Made by a program: the position numbers and the translations under genes. DNA of 64,000 nucleotides from Globodera rostochiensis (taxonomy: Eukaryota > Nematoda > Chromadorea > Rhabditida > Heteroderidae). The stretch is taken from assembly GCA_018350325.1 (NCBI GenBank), contig JAEVLN010000009.1, positions 579,388 to 643,387 on the forward strand, written 5' to 3'. A model generated the notes under the pieces. That model was not told the DNA's origin. It was given only the letters and a program-made list of their open reading frames with translations, and did no database searches. Below are positions 55,101-64,000 of the stretch, in pieces (position 1 is the stretch's first letter; the number at the start of each line of letters is the position of its first letter).

Positions 55101-55381
55101 TCGACAACTTCTGTAACTTTTTGCAATGCTTCACTTATTTTACGCTCAAATGCTTTTGCCTTATAAATATTTCCGTATAAATAAGTTGTCAAATAGTGTT
55201 CAAACTGAAATTCAACAACAAATTAGGTAATTAACTTAATTATACTCACATTTTTGGCCAATTTGGTAATTACAATTGTGGGATTTGCAAGGATTAATTG
55301 CTGTGAATGCAAATAGAAGGTTGGAAGCAAATAAATATTTTGTTCGTCTTTCATAGCCGGTTTGTTAAATAATTCTTCATC
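52153..55381 (-). CDS. Poly(A) polymerase-like protein, divergent active site
   Basis: Canonical poly(A) polymerase adds A tails to pre-mRNA in the nucleus. Exons here follow its whole fold: LLPTFYLHSQQLILANPTIV; KAKAFERKISEALQKVTEVV; LLISGSLLLNAHTIGSDVNL, in the place of the nucleotidyltransferase GS...GxDxD motif; ILLIRFTFDGIEFDISLVAV, in the place of the third Asp strand; a helical exon ending HFRLLLVTLKIWAK; IYSNKMGFLNGMTLAIMVTK (central domain); MPTLTPAFPVQNVTRLVTHS (the P-x-x-PxxN-T block); an RNA-binding-domain-like exon (CGFVEWRMRLQIIFDIDKKG); and a last exon ending KKEELFGF and TAA. The second catalytic Asp of the G-x-D-x-D motif is Asn (SDVN), so activity is doubtful. Intron 54964-55093 is GC-AG. 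The true 5' end may extend into the exons at 55601-57030. Confidence 0.75.
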
Positions 55382-55600
55382 TAAATTTAAATTAACTAAT
55401 AATAATTTTAGGGCAATATAAATTGTTTAGAAAAAATGCCCGAGAATATATTTTATAGCCGGAAAAAAAAATCTCTTTTTTACTTTATGTTTTCATTTTT
55501 GCGTCTCGACAAATTTTAGGTCAAAACATTCTTAATAAATTTAGCCAATTATTATTAATTATTTTTTAATATAAATTATTTTAAAATTAAATTTTTGTTT

Positions 55601-57030
55601 TTATATACCAATTTCGATTTGCTCCATCATTTTTTCTCGCTTTCCCATCAGCTCTTCAAATCTTACGTGGCCCATACGAATTTGAAGGAGATTGAGCAAT
55701 ATTTTGTTTTTCTTTTCTGAGTCAAAATTGGTCCAATTTTGGTTCAATTCATTGTCCTCAATGATTAGCGTTAAAATGTTTTTCAAATGAATTTGCATTT
55801 TCAAATTTTGTTTTTCGTCTTTTGTCGTAATGATTAATCCGGGAAGTTGGGCATCTCCGTCAAGAACAATTAAAATTTCTCGCAAAATTGTGAACAATTT
55901 ATTTTCAAAATGTTCAAATTCTATTTTTTCTTCCAATTTTAATTCGATCAGTTCTCTCTTCAATTGTTCCCATTTTTCAATAAAATTTTGTGCATTAACA
56001 TTTAAATATTCCAATTTACCGATGTCCGATATCAATTTAACGCGATGCTCTATTTCATTTAAATAGGCGCCCAATGCAAGCATGTCCATACTTTTTGCGT
56101 CAAAATCATTTAAAACGTATTTTCTATATTTTGTCATGAGAATTGAATCGTCACAGAATTCTAAAATAAGCAATTAATGTTCAATTAATAGGCAAATGGT
56201 CTTAATTTAAAAACAATTTTATAAAATTATTTAAATTTGATTTCTTATAATAATAAATAAATTATGGTTTAACATTATTAAAACAATTCTTTACCAGAAA
56301 AAATGTCGTTTGTTGTTGATTTTGCTTTTTCATACACCACTTCTGGGAACTTTTTTATCGCGATTTCATTTAAATTTTCTTCTAATTTATCGGCAGTTTT
56401 AACTTCATTTGAATTTTCTTCTAATTTATCGGCAGTTTTAACTTCATTTGAATTTTCTTCTAATTTATCGGCAGTTTTAACTTCATTTGAATTTTCTTTT
56501 GGTTTTTCGGCAGTTTTTTCATAATTTTCTTCTAATTTATCGGCAGTTTTTTCAACTTCATTTGGATTTTCTTCTAATTTTTCGGCAGTTTTTTCAACTT
56601 CATTTGAATTTTCTTCTAATTTATCGGCAGTTTTTTCAACTTCATTTGAATTTTCTTCTAATTTTTGGGATTTTGTTGAAATTTCCAAATTTTCATCGCC
56701 TGATCCATTAATATTTTCATCAGCTTTTTGTTCATCTTTTGGCACTTCAGAAATCAAACTTTTTGATGCCGAAGCTTCCGCCGGTGGTTCTTTTTTCCCC
56801 CTATTCTTTTTTCCTTTCTTTTTGTTTCTTTTTTGTTCTTTTTGATTTTTGTTTATTAAATTTTCATTATTATTCTTTTTAATTTTATTCTTTTGATCGT
56901 CAAAGTCTTTCTGGTCGAATTCAACTCCAATCGCTTCTAAAAATGTTTTCGCGTTTTCCTTTGTTAGAATTTGCAACAAATTCAAGCGAACATTTTTGTT
57001 TAATTCAATTTCTAAATTTTATAGTTTTAT
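55601..57030 (-). CDS. Lys/Glu repeat protein, possibly N-terminal part of the PAP-like gene
   Basis: The first exon reads IELNKNVRLNLLQILTKENA, then a very basic stretch (KNQKEQKRNKKKGKKNRGKK), then nine or so repeats of 11-14 residues (EVEKTADKLEENSN), ending near 56285 at a GTAAAG donor. The next exon (55601-56165) is a long helical stretch (YVLNDFDAKSMDMLALGAYL ... NLLQIRMGHVRFEELMGKRE). No start codon is certain. An acceptor before IELNKNV suggests still more exons upstream, and the exon ends suggest continuation into the PAP-like gene. The repeats differ by one or two residues and by presence of one residue, which points to recent slippage. No known family. Confidence 0.5.
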
Positions 57031-57102
57031 TCTAAGAATTAATTTAATTGTTAATTAGTTTATATTGATTATTTTTGGGGATAAGAATAAAGAATTATCA
57101 TT

Positions 57103-60100
57103 TTATTTGGAATAAAAACCTTTGTAAAGTTCAACATTTTGGTGCCAAACTTCGGGATCATTTTTCAATAAATTTAGCTGATTAAAATGCATTTTTTGAA
57201 TCATTTCGATTGGATCGGCGGGCACATTTTGTGACTCAACCCATTGCAATTCCGTCTCGGCGACTGCTTTTTCTATTGCTGTCCAAACGTTCAATTTCTT
57301 CGCTACCAATTTTTTGTTGTTTCCCAAAAACTTGTCGATTTCTTAAATAAAAATTATTTCTATAACGAAAAAAATGGAAAAAAATCCCAAATGAGCTTTT
57401 GATAGCATAATTTTATCAATCGAACATCAAAGTATTTTGAAAAGGACTGTTGTTGGGTGTGGATTTTTCTTTATGATAAAAAATTATGTGTTCTTTAACT
57501 AAAACTTTATTCTTAAATTTGTGTTTAATTTTAATTGCCTTTAAATTGATTTTCAACCTTGTATCAAAATGTTGATTACATAAGAGCCCTTTTGTGCATC
57601 TTCCGGATGTTCAATGATTGACTCGTACATAACGCGAAAGTACAGCCACCACCAATCCATAAAACTTCGAAGAGTCATTTCCTCTTGGCCCAATTTGTCA
57701 GTGTCAAAATAATCGATCATTAAAACGATCAGATCGGCCGAAACTCGATTAGACAACCGCTCCAAGTCCGTGTGGCCGCACACTGCTCGAAAATAGTGGC
57801 CCACCAGCAATTGTTTTTTGTTGTTGAATAATGAAATTGGGGCAAATTATGCAAATTATTTGAAGGTCCCGATTATTATCCCTTTTAACATTTTGCAATG
57901 TTTTTCGAATAAACAAAAAACAATGATCCAGGTTCGGCTTTTAGTGATCTGATCTTATCTTGGATCAAACCAACCAATATGGATTAGTGATCTGATCCTA
58001 TCCTGGATCAAATGATTATCGATCTGATTTTCACGTCTATTTGTTAATACTTTAATTAAAATATAAAATAAAGTTTTGTTTATATAGATCATTTTACTTA
58101 CGCTTTCTGTCAATCATTTTCTCCCGAATTGACGCATTGTGAAAATGCTTATGGAGTTCGTCGACACTGATAAATTGTTCCAAAACATTGAGCTTGCCCA
58201 ATGTTTCCCGTATGACTTTTACGAGCATATCGTTCTTGTTACTTTTTGTCAAAAATTCTTTAAAAAAATGTTGATGATAAGGAATCATAAATTCTCTCTG
58301 ATCGGAATAAACTGAATTGGTGTCCGTCGTAAAGCAATGGAATGGTGCCCGCCACAGCATTCTTAAAAAAGGCTAATCAATCAACACAAATGACTTCTTG
58401 AAACAAAAAACAAAATTATATGGGGTTTTTGTAATTCAACTCAAATAAATCGATCAAGGCTAATGATCTGATCACTATCAGACAGGCGGGCCCATGTGTC
58501 CCAGTAACAGAAAATTAAAATTAATATCCAAAAAAGGCAAATTTATTCTCAACTTTTGAATTTAATCAAAAAAAGCACCGTTTTTCTTTTGCTCTTTTTA
58601 TCAACATTTTCATAAATGGCATGGCTACGCAAAGCATTCGAACATTTGGCATTTCATTGTCAAAAATGGTGATGATTCGTTGTATTGTGAAAAATTCTCT
58701 TGCCACTATTTGTAAATTCGCTGAAATCGAATGTTTAATTTCGCTTTTCTTTGAATCAATCCAAAACATCGCATGTCTTAGTGCAAGAATGATCTCAATA
58801 AACATTTGCTCATTAATGTTATCCGCCCAAAAAATATTTTCGTAGTAAAAATTGCGCTCAGCAAATGAGAAAGTTGCTGAAATTTGATCTTTTAAATGTT
58901 AAAAAAAGCAAAATTTAAAACGTTGGGTTCAGTAATTGATTTGAATATTTTTAATTGTTTTTGGGAAATTTCAAAATCCGATTATATGTATAGAATTGAA
59001 ATATTTTACCAAAATTTTCTGATGTCGGAAAGTCAAAGGACTTCAAGTTCAAAAATTCGGAGAAAGGCCGATATTTGTTAGTTAATATTTCAATTTGATT
59101 TAGGTGGATTTGTTCGATGACTGAACGCCTTGACAATTGATAAAATATTTTATTTGTCACTTTTTCATTTTCACAATTTGGTTTATTCCACGCATCGGAT
59201 TTTGCAGATTGAATGGTTGTTAAATCCTTAAGAAATTATTTTCTTGGCATATAATTTTCCTTAAAAATTTCCAAAAAGTTTTTGCCCTAAGCGCGCAGAT
59301 TTAAGTTACAACATTTTGCTGAATGTTTTCAAAAAAAATTAATCATAATTAATCGCATTTTTGAACAAAAATCACTTTATTTCGGCAGAATTTTTAGAAA
59401 GTGGAATTTCTTAAAATTGTTTTCTAAAGCAACTATTTTGTTGATGTTCTTAAACATATTTGTTTAGCGATTATTTAAATTTAATTTTTGAAATTTACGC
59501 TCTCGAGGAGTCCGCTGACGATCAGAAACTCTTTCACTTCTCCGCTCTCAGTGAACAAATTGTTTTTTCTAATCAACCAAGCCAGAAAGCTGTGCAACAA
59601 GCATATTTGTTGACGCTTTTCAGCTTCGCTTTTCAATTTTTTGTCAAAATTTTCTGCGACAATTCGCCCCAATTTCAAATTTTCTGAAAAATTATCCACC
59701 AATTGGGCTGTACCAATAATAGTATTTAGCATTTCTTTCAACACAAAATAAATGACATTGGTGTTGATCGACACCAAAATTGAGCTGGGGATCGGACTTT
59801 TGAGCATTAACAGCTGCTGATATTGTTCAATGATCGCGAATGCTTCGTCATCTGAATAAAAAAAACATTTTGAAACTATTTTCATTTTTGAGAGACCATA
59901 GGCCGCGAGTTACAGTTCCGCAAAATTGGCACTGGAATAGAAAAATTCCAAAAATTCGGGAGTTACAATTCCAAGTTTTAATGAATTTAAACAATATTTG
60001 GGACAGTGAATCCCAAAAAAGTGCCAGCCGGATTACGTTCAATTCCGTTCGGGCTCTAAATTTTAGTAACAAAAAAAAACAGATTCCAATAATCGTTTTA

Positions 60101-62150
60101 ACGCTTTGACCGCACAGTGTTAGGGTTTTAAGCAGGGCTGATATTTTCTCATCAGAAAAGATAATTTTTGTGAAAGAAATGTTTAATAAAACTTAAGAAA
60201 TGTTGCGGATTTTTGGATAAGATTTTGAGATTTGGATACTTTTAAATAAGGGAATTGGTTGAAAATTTAAAATTGCTTAATTTGTTAAGAAAATGGATAC
60301 AAAATTTTAAAAAAACACAAAAAAACTCAATTTCCAATTCAGAGAAAACCTTTGAACGTCCTGGTTTTCTGTGATTTTGAGTCTTAAATTTGTTTACTCA
60401 AATCTATTTAATGCCAACTTTGAAGGAACTTTGTAACTTGGCATAAAATTCCATTGCCCGACGCAAATGTTTGCGGCAACAACAAAATATTCTTTTTAGT
60501 TATTGCTTTATTTACAACAACAAAAAAAAGATCGTTAACTCTTAAAATTCCCTACCAAATTGTGTCATTTGCCGTAATGAAGGGAATTTATTCATTAAGC
60601 CATTAAATTCCAATAAATTTTCTTCAAAATTTTCTGAAATTAATTTTGAACCAATAAATTGTCTCAGTCGCAATTTCGCCTCGTCTTTCACTTTATTAAT
60701 GTTTTCACTGAACGCATTTTTTGTGGAGCTCAACCATTCCAAATTCTTGCAATGATCTTCGACGATTTCATAAGCAATTTTCTCCGGCAAATTTGTTAAA
60801 TTTAAATTTTTTATTTGAATTTCTTTATCTTTATTTAATGCCAACATTGCGTTGTACATTTTGGCCAGTTGGAACCAGAATTTGTGGCATAATGTCAACG
60901 AATAGTTTTCATGCAATATTCCAAAAAATTGTGAATATTTTTCATCCAAAATGTTGCTGAGTTCTGCCGTGAAATTTCCGTGAGTTTCATGCCTTTTGAA
61001 TTCCAATAGAATTTGCCAAATGCGTCCAATATAAATTCGAACGCTCAGATCAACAAACTCTATCGTTTCTGGTTGATCAATTGATAGAATTTTTATGTAT
61101 TTTTCCGCAACTATTTGATAATCAAATAATTCTAAAAAACAGAATTTTAAATGCAAAATTACCTGTCATTTTATTATATTTAATTTTTAATAACTAATTT
61201 TAATTATATTACATAAAATATTTATTTTATATGTAAGCAGTAGGTAATTTATTGTCATTAAATTAATACCAGGAGCTAACAGAGCGGGTGCATAGAATTC
61301 GAGAGTGAAAGAACATTCTTCACCGATCAAAATTTTGATTCCATATTTTAATGACCGAATTTTATTTTCATCATTTTTTATGTGTAAAACACGAAGTTGA
61401 AATGCAAAATTGGATTCATTTGGCAACATTTCAACATTAAAAAAATTCGAAAATTTCCTGCAAAAAGGTGAATTTTGATTTTTTTAAAATTCGTTTACCA
61501 TTTTTCGGCATTTTCGTTGATTTTTGGAGTCATTAAAAGTCGAATTGCATAAAAGTGACGCAATTTCAAATCGTCCAAATATATTTGAGCCCATCCTTTC
61601 TTCACATTTTTATGTAATTTTTTTGCTTCCCCAATTTGGTTGAAGGCCTTTTCAATTGTTGAACAATTAATTGGCTTTGCATAATCAATTACGTCGCGCT
61701 TTTGCACCAAAATTTGTGTTTCCGCATCCAACAAATTAAATTTATCTGAAAAAAGTTATTATTATTATTAATTTTATTTAAAGATAAAATTTAGTTTTAA
61801 AAACAAAAATGTTACCAAACGTTTCGCCAAGATTGCGCCAAAATTTCCAAAGTTCGCAGTTGCTGACCAATGATTGTTGCTGTTGCTGCTCGTCTTTAGA
61901 AATAAATTCGGCGAACATTTTTTGATTTTTCTCGAATATTTGCCTTCTCTGCTTATTTAACAATGACTCTTTGACCGAAATAAACATTTTGTCAATTTCA
62001 CTGTGAAACAATGCGCCCTCAAGGCGAAACTTCAAGTTTTGGTCAAATTCCCAAATTTTGTACCCTTTTTCACTTTCATTAATTGCTCCATTCAGTGGTA
62101 AATTGAACAAATTTGAGTACATTTCATCAAAATCAACATATTTTGTGGCT
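57103..62150 (-). CDS. Long helical protein of unknown family, 5' end open
   Basis: At least nine exons on the minus strand with consistent acceptors: YSNLFNLPLNGAINESEKGY (preceded by an acceptor, so not the true start); LLDAETQILVQKRDVIDYAK; MLPNESNFAFQLRVLHIKND; ELFDYQIVAEKYIKILSIDQ ... LAKMYNAMLALNKDKE; DDEAFAIIEQYQQLLMLKSP; NINEQMFIEIILALRHAMFW; MLWRAPFHCFTTDTNSVYSD; HYFRAVCGHTDLERLSNRVS with FMDWWWLYFRVMYESIIEHP; and IDKFLGNNKKLVAKKLNVWT, ending FYSK and TAA at 57103. About 900 residues are visible, almost all predicted helix, with Asn/Lys-rich linkers and no motif I recognise. The last exon could also splice on at AAAG|GTTTTT and join the downstream repeat exons, making one very large gene with the PAP-like part. 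Confidence 0.55.
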
Positions 62151-63883
62151 GTAATTGAACAATATTTATATTCACAAATTTTTAATTATTTTTAATAAAA
62201 ATTTTATTAATTTATGGAACCAAAGTTTTTAGCTCTTTTTAAAATAAGTAATAACTTCTTGATAAAGCAATGATGCAGAGCAAATGGAGAACAAGTAAAA
62301 AAAGCATTTGTTTGGCATTCATTGAGAGTTCTAAATTTGCAAACTTGTTAATATCTTGGACAAGACTAGTTTAAGCCGAGATTTTGTTACCCTACCCGAT
62401 TTTTGGATAAACCCCAATTTTATTTGAATGGCAAAGCTAAAGATTGATTGAATTTGAAAAACCATCCGATTTTATAGCCTTGCACCCGGTAAAAAATGGT
62501 TTGAATTTTAATATATATAAATATATATACATAGCATATATATATATATATATATATATAATTAATATGGAAAATCCAACAACTCATTTGCTGCAAAGGA
62601 AGGAAGTCAATTGATTAATGGAAAAAAATATTATGATTTTCACGTGAATCCAAAAGAGAAATAATATTTTGTAAAATAAATTTGTTTGTTATGTAATTTT
62701 TCAACTCGTTGATATTTTTGGGTTAATTCCTAAAGATTATTTAAATACTTAAATAATGGCATTTTGTCAGCTCAGCTCACTTTCATCAACTGTTACTTTG
62801 TTTGTCGGATGATTTTCCATGTCGCTCTATTTGTCACTAGGGTTCGGGAAAATGGCTTTTACCCGGCCAAAATTCATAAAGAAGTTCAAATTTTAAAATA
62901 ATCTTTTTAATATCTATAAAACAAGATTTCCAAGAAAAAATTCTGAAAAGGTACATCTACGCCCAAAAAAAAGATGGTGATTTGGAGTCCATTTGCCCAT
63001 AAACTCGGGTACTTGCGTTTCTGAGTACCCGTCCGCACCCTATTTATCACCAAATGTCTCGGATCTGCGCTTTTCGACAACAGAAAAACTGGAAATTATC
63101 GAGTTCAAGATCAAAATAATGATTAAAACCCAGTTGGAAGAGTTCGAACAGGCCGAAGATGAAATATGCACCCTTAAGAATGAAATTTTGGTGACAAATT
63201 TGTCAATTTTTTGGTTTACACAATTTTTTTTTTAATTTTCAAGACGTCGCCGTCGGACTCAACCTCAAAAGCATTTTTGAAACAATTTTGTTTATTATAA
63301 TTTTTTTGAACAGAGAATTAGCATTTTATGAAAAAAAAATTCCAGCAAACAAAGGAGGAACAGGAATCCTAGATCCCATCCCTCAAACTAGGGTTGGGCC
63401 CCGTCCCCAAACTCCGACTTTTTTTGGGTGGGGATTTCGTCCCCGATCCCGACTTTTTGAATTTTTCGGGGTTTTTGTTGGAAAAGCCCGATCCGCGTAA
63501 AAATTTTTTTACCCAAACCAAAAAAAAATGACCTTTTTTCTGAACCAAAAATGCACCCCTAAAGATCGAGATTTTCCAAAAAAAAAATTTTACTTTTAAT
63601 TTTTTTATAAAATTTCCAAAACATGCGAAAAATATTATATTTACAATTTTGAGAGGAAAATTATAAAGAGTGCGGAATTTTAAGGTTTACACGCATAAAG
63701 TGACTGGTTTTGACAGTTTTAGCACTTTTTATGTTTTGGCATTTTTTGGGTGTTTTGGACAATGAATTTAACGTTTAGTCAAAATAAATGCGAGCTCTAT
63801 TTATACTTTTATTTTCATTTCATTTTATTTGGCTAATAATATTTTATGCATTTCAAGTATGAAGTCACCTGACCCGGGTTTTG
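62151..63883. other. Intergenic DNA with microsatellite and element relics
   Basis: A (TA)n microsatellite lies at about 62510-62562. Plus-strand frame 62993-63235 includes a coiled-coil-like stretch (KTQLEEFEQAEDEICTLKNE) that could be an exon but stands alone. CTAGGGTTGGGCCCCGTCCCC near 63389 resembles the end of the hAT-like GGGACC family. The 5' exons of the 57103-62150 gene must lie here or were not detected. Confidence 0.35.
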
Positions 63884-64000
63884 CGCGCCCTCCCTGGAGA
63901 AGGCGCTTCCAAAAATTAGGGTAAACCCATAAGCGTCCCCCTGCACGGAAACCTTTAGTAAAAGGCGAAAGATTTCATCGTCCGAATACAGAGGGACCAG
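63884..64000 (-). ncRNA. U5: U5 spliceosomal snRNA, second copy, cut by window edge
   Basis: Over about 115 bp this is identical to the 3856-3978 gene except for one base in the 3' hairpin (CCCTCC for CCATCC on the plus strand). Loop 1, the Sm site and the terminal stem are intact. The window ends 4-5 bases before the expected 5' end. The flanking DNA differs from the first copy (GACCCGGG just downstream of this one), so the duplication covers little more than the RNA itself. Confidence 0.93.

Noticed and set aside
1..64000. CRISPR array or bacterial operon structure
   Set aside because: The tandem repeats have no unique spacers, and the genes are intron-rich with animal families, so a prokaryotic reading is excluded.

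Overview
The window is eukaryotic and nematode-like. It is AT-rich, its genes are split by many short introns (about 45-300 bp) with TTTTCAG/TTTAG-type acceptors, and the gene content is animal and ciliated: nematode chemoreceptors, a nuclear receptor, an IFT46 ciliary protein and Golgi alpha-mannosidase II. At least four introns fit the reading frame only as GC-AG introns, and several genes encode apparently secreted, lineage-specific proteins. Together these suggest a plant-parasitic tylenchid such as a cyst nematode (Globodera/Heterodera type). That genus-level placement is inference; no database search was possible.

Layout. 0-4 kb: the 3' end of one chemoreceptor, then a second srsx-like chemoreceptor with a 26-bp minisatellite in an intron and a probable frameshift, then a U5 snRNA gene (minus). 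4.6-10.2 kb: a small membrane ORF, an 853-bp hAT-like element with 8-bp target duplications, and a fatty acyl-CoA reductase (minus) whose large intron is full of repeats. 10.2-17.4 kb: repeat-rich DNA, then two plus-strand genes for probable secreted proteins. 18.1-20.5 kb: a nuclear hormone receptor. 21.0-23.6 kb: a PA28/PSME3-like proteasome activator (minus) with a palindromic element in an intron. 23.6-25.7 kb: repeats. 25.7-28.9 kb: two minus-strand genes for probable secreted proteins, one with internal repeats and one PEBP-like. 30.3-37.1 kb: Golgi alpha-mannosidase II. 38.5-40.9 kb: an RNF216-type RBR E3 ubiquitin ligase with a hydrophobic N-terminus. 41.2-42.9 kb: three adjacent hAT-like palindromic elements, followed by a Cu/Zn superoxide dismutase fragment. 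44-49.1 kb: a Ser/Pro-rich secreted protein, IFT46, and an acidic repeat protein (all minus). 52.2-62.1 kb: a minus-strand block with a poly(A)-polymerase-like gene, a Lys/Glu repeat protein and a long helical protein of unknown family, possibly parts of one large gene. The right edge carries a second U5 snRNA gene.

The genes do not form one pathway. The recurring themes are (i) housekeeping and secretory-pathway functions (mannosidase II, FAR, U5, PA28, IFT46), (ii) sensory receptors, (iii) fast-evolving secreted proteins with internal repeats, and (iv) an unusually visible population of short, self-complementary, hAT-like non-autonomous elements sitting in introns and intergenic DNA. Exon boundaries were read by eye; coordinates of multi-exon genes are spans from first to last coding base, introns included.
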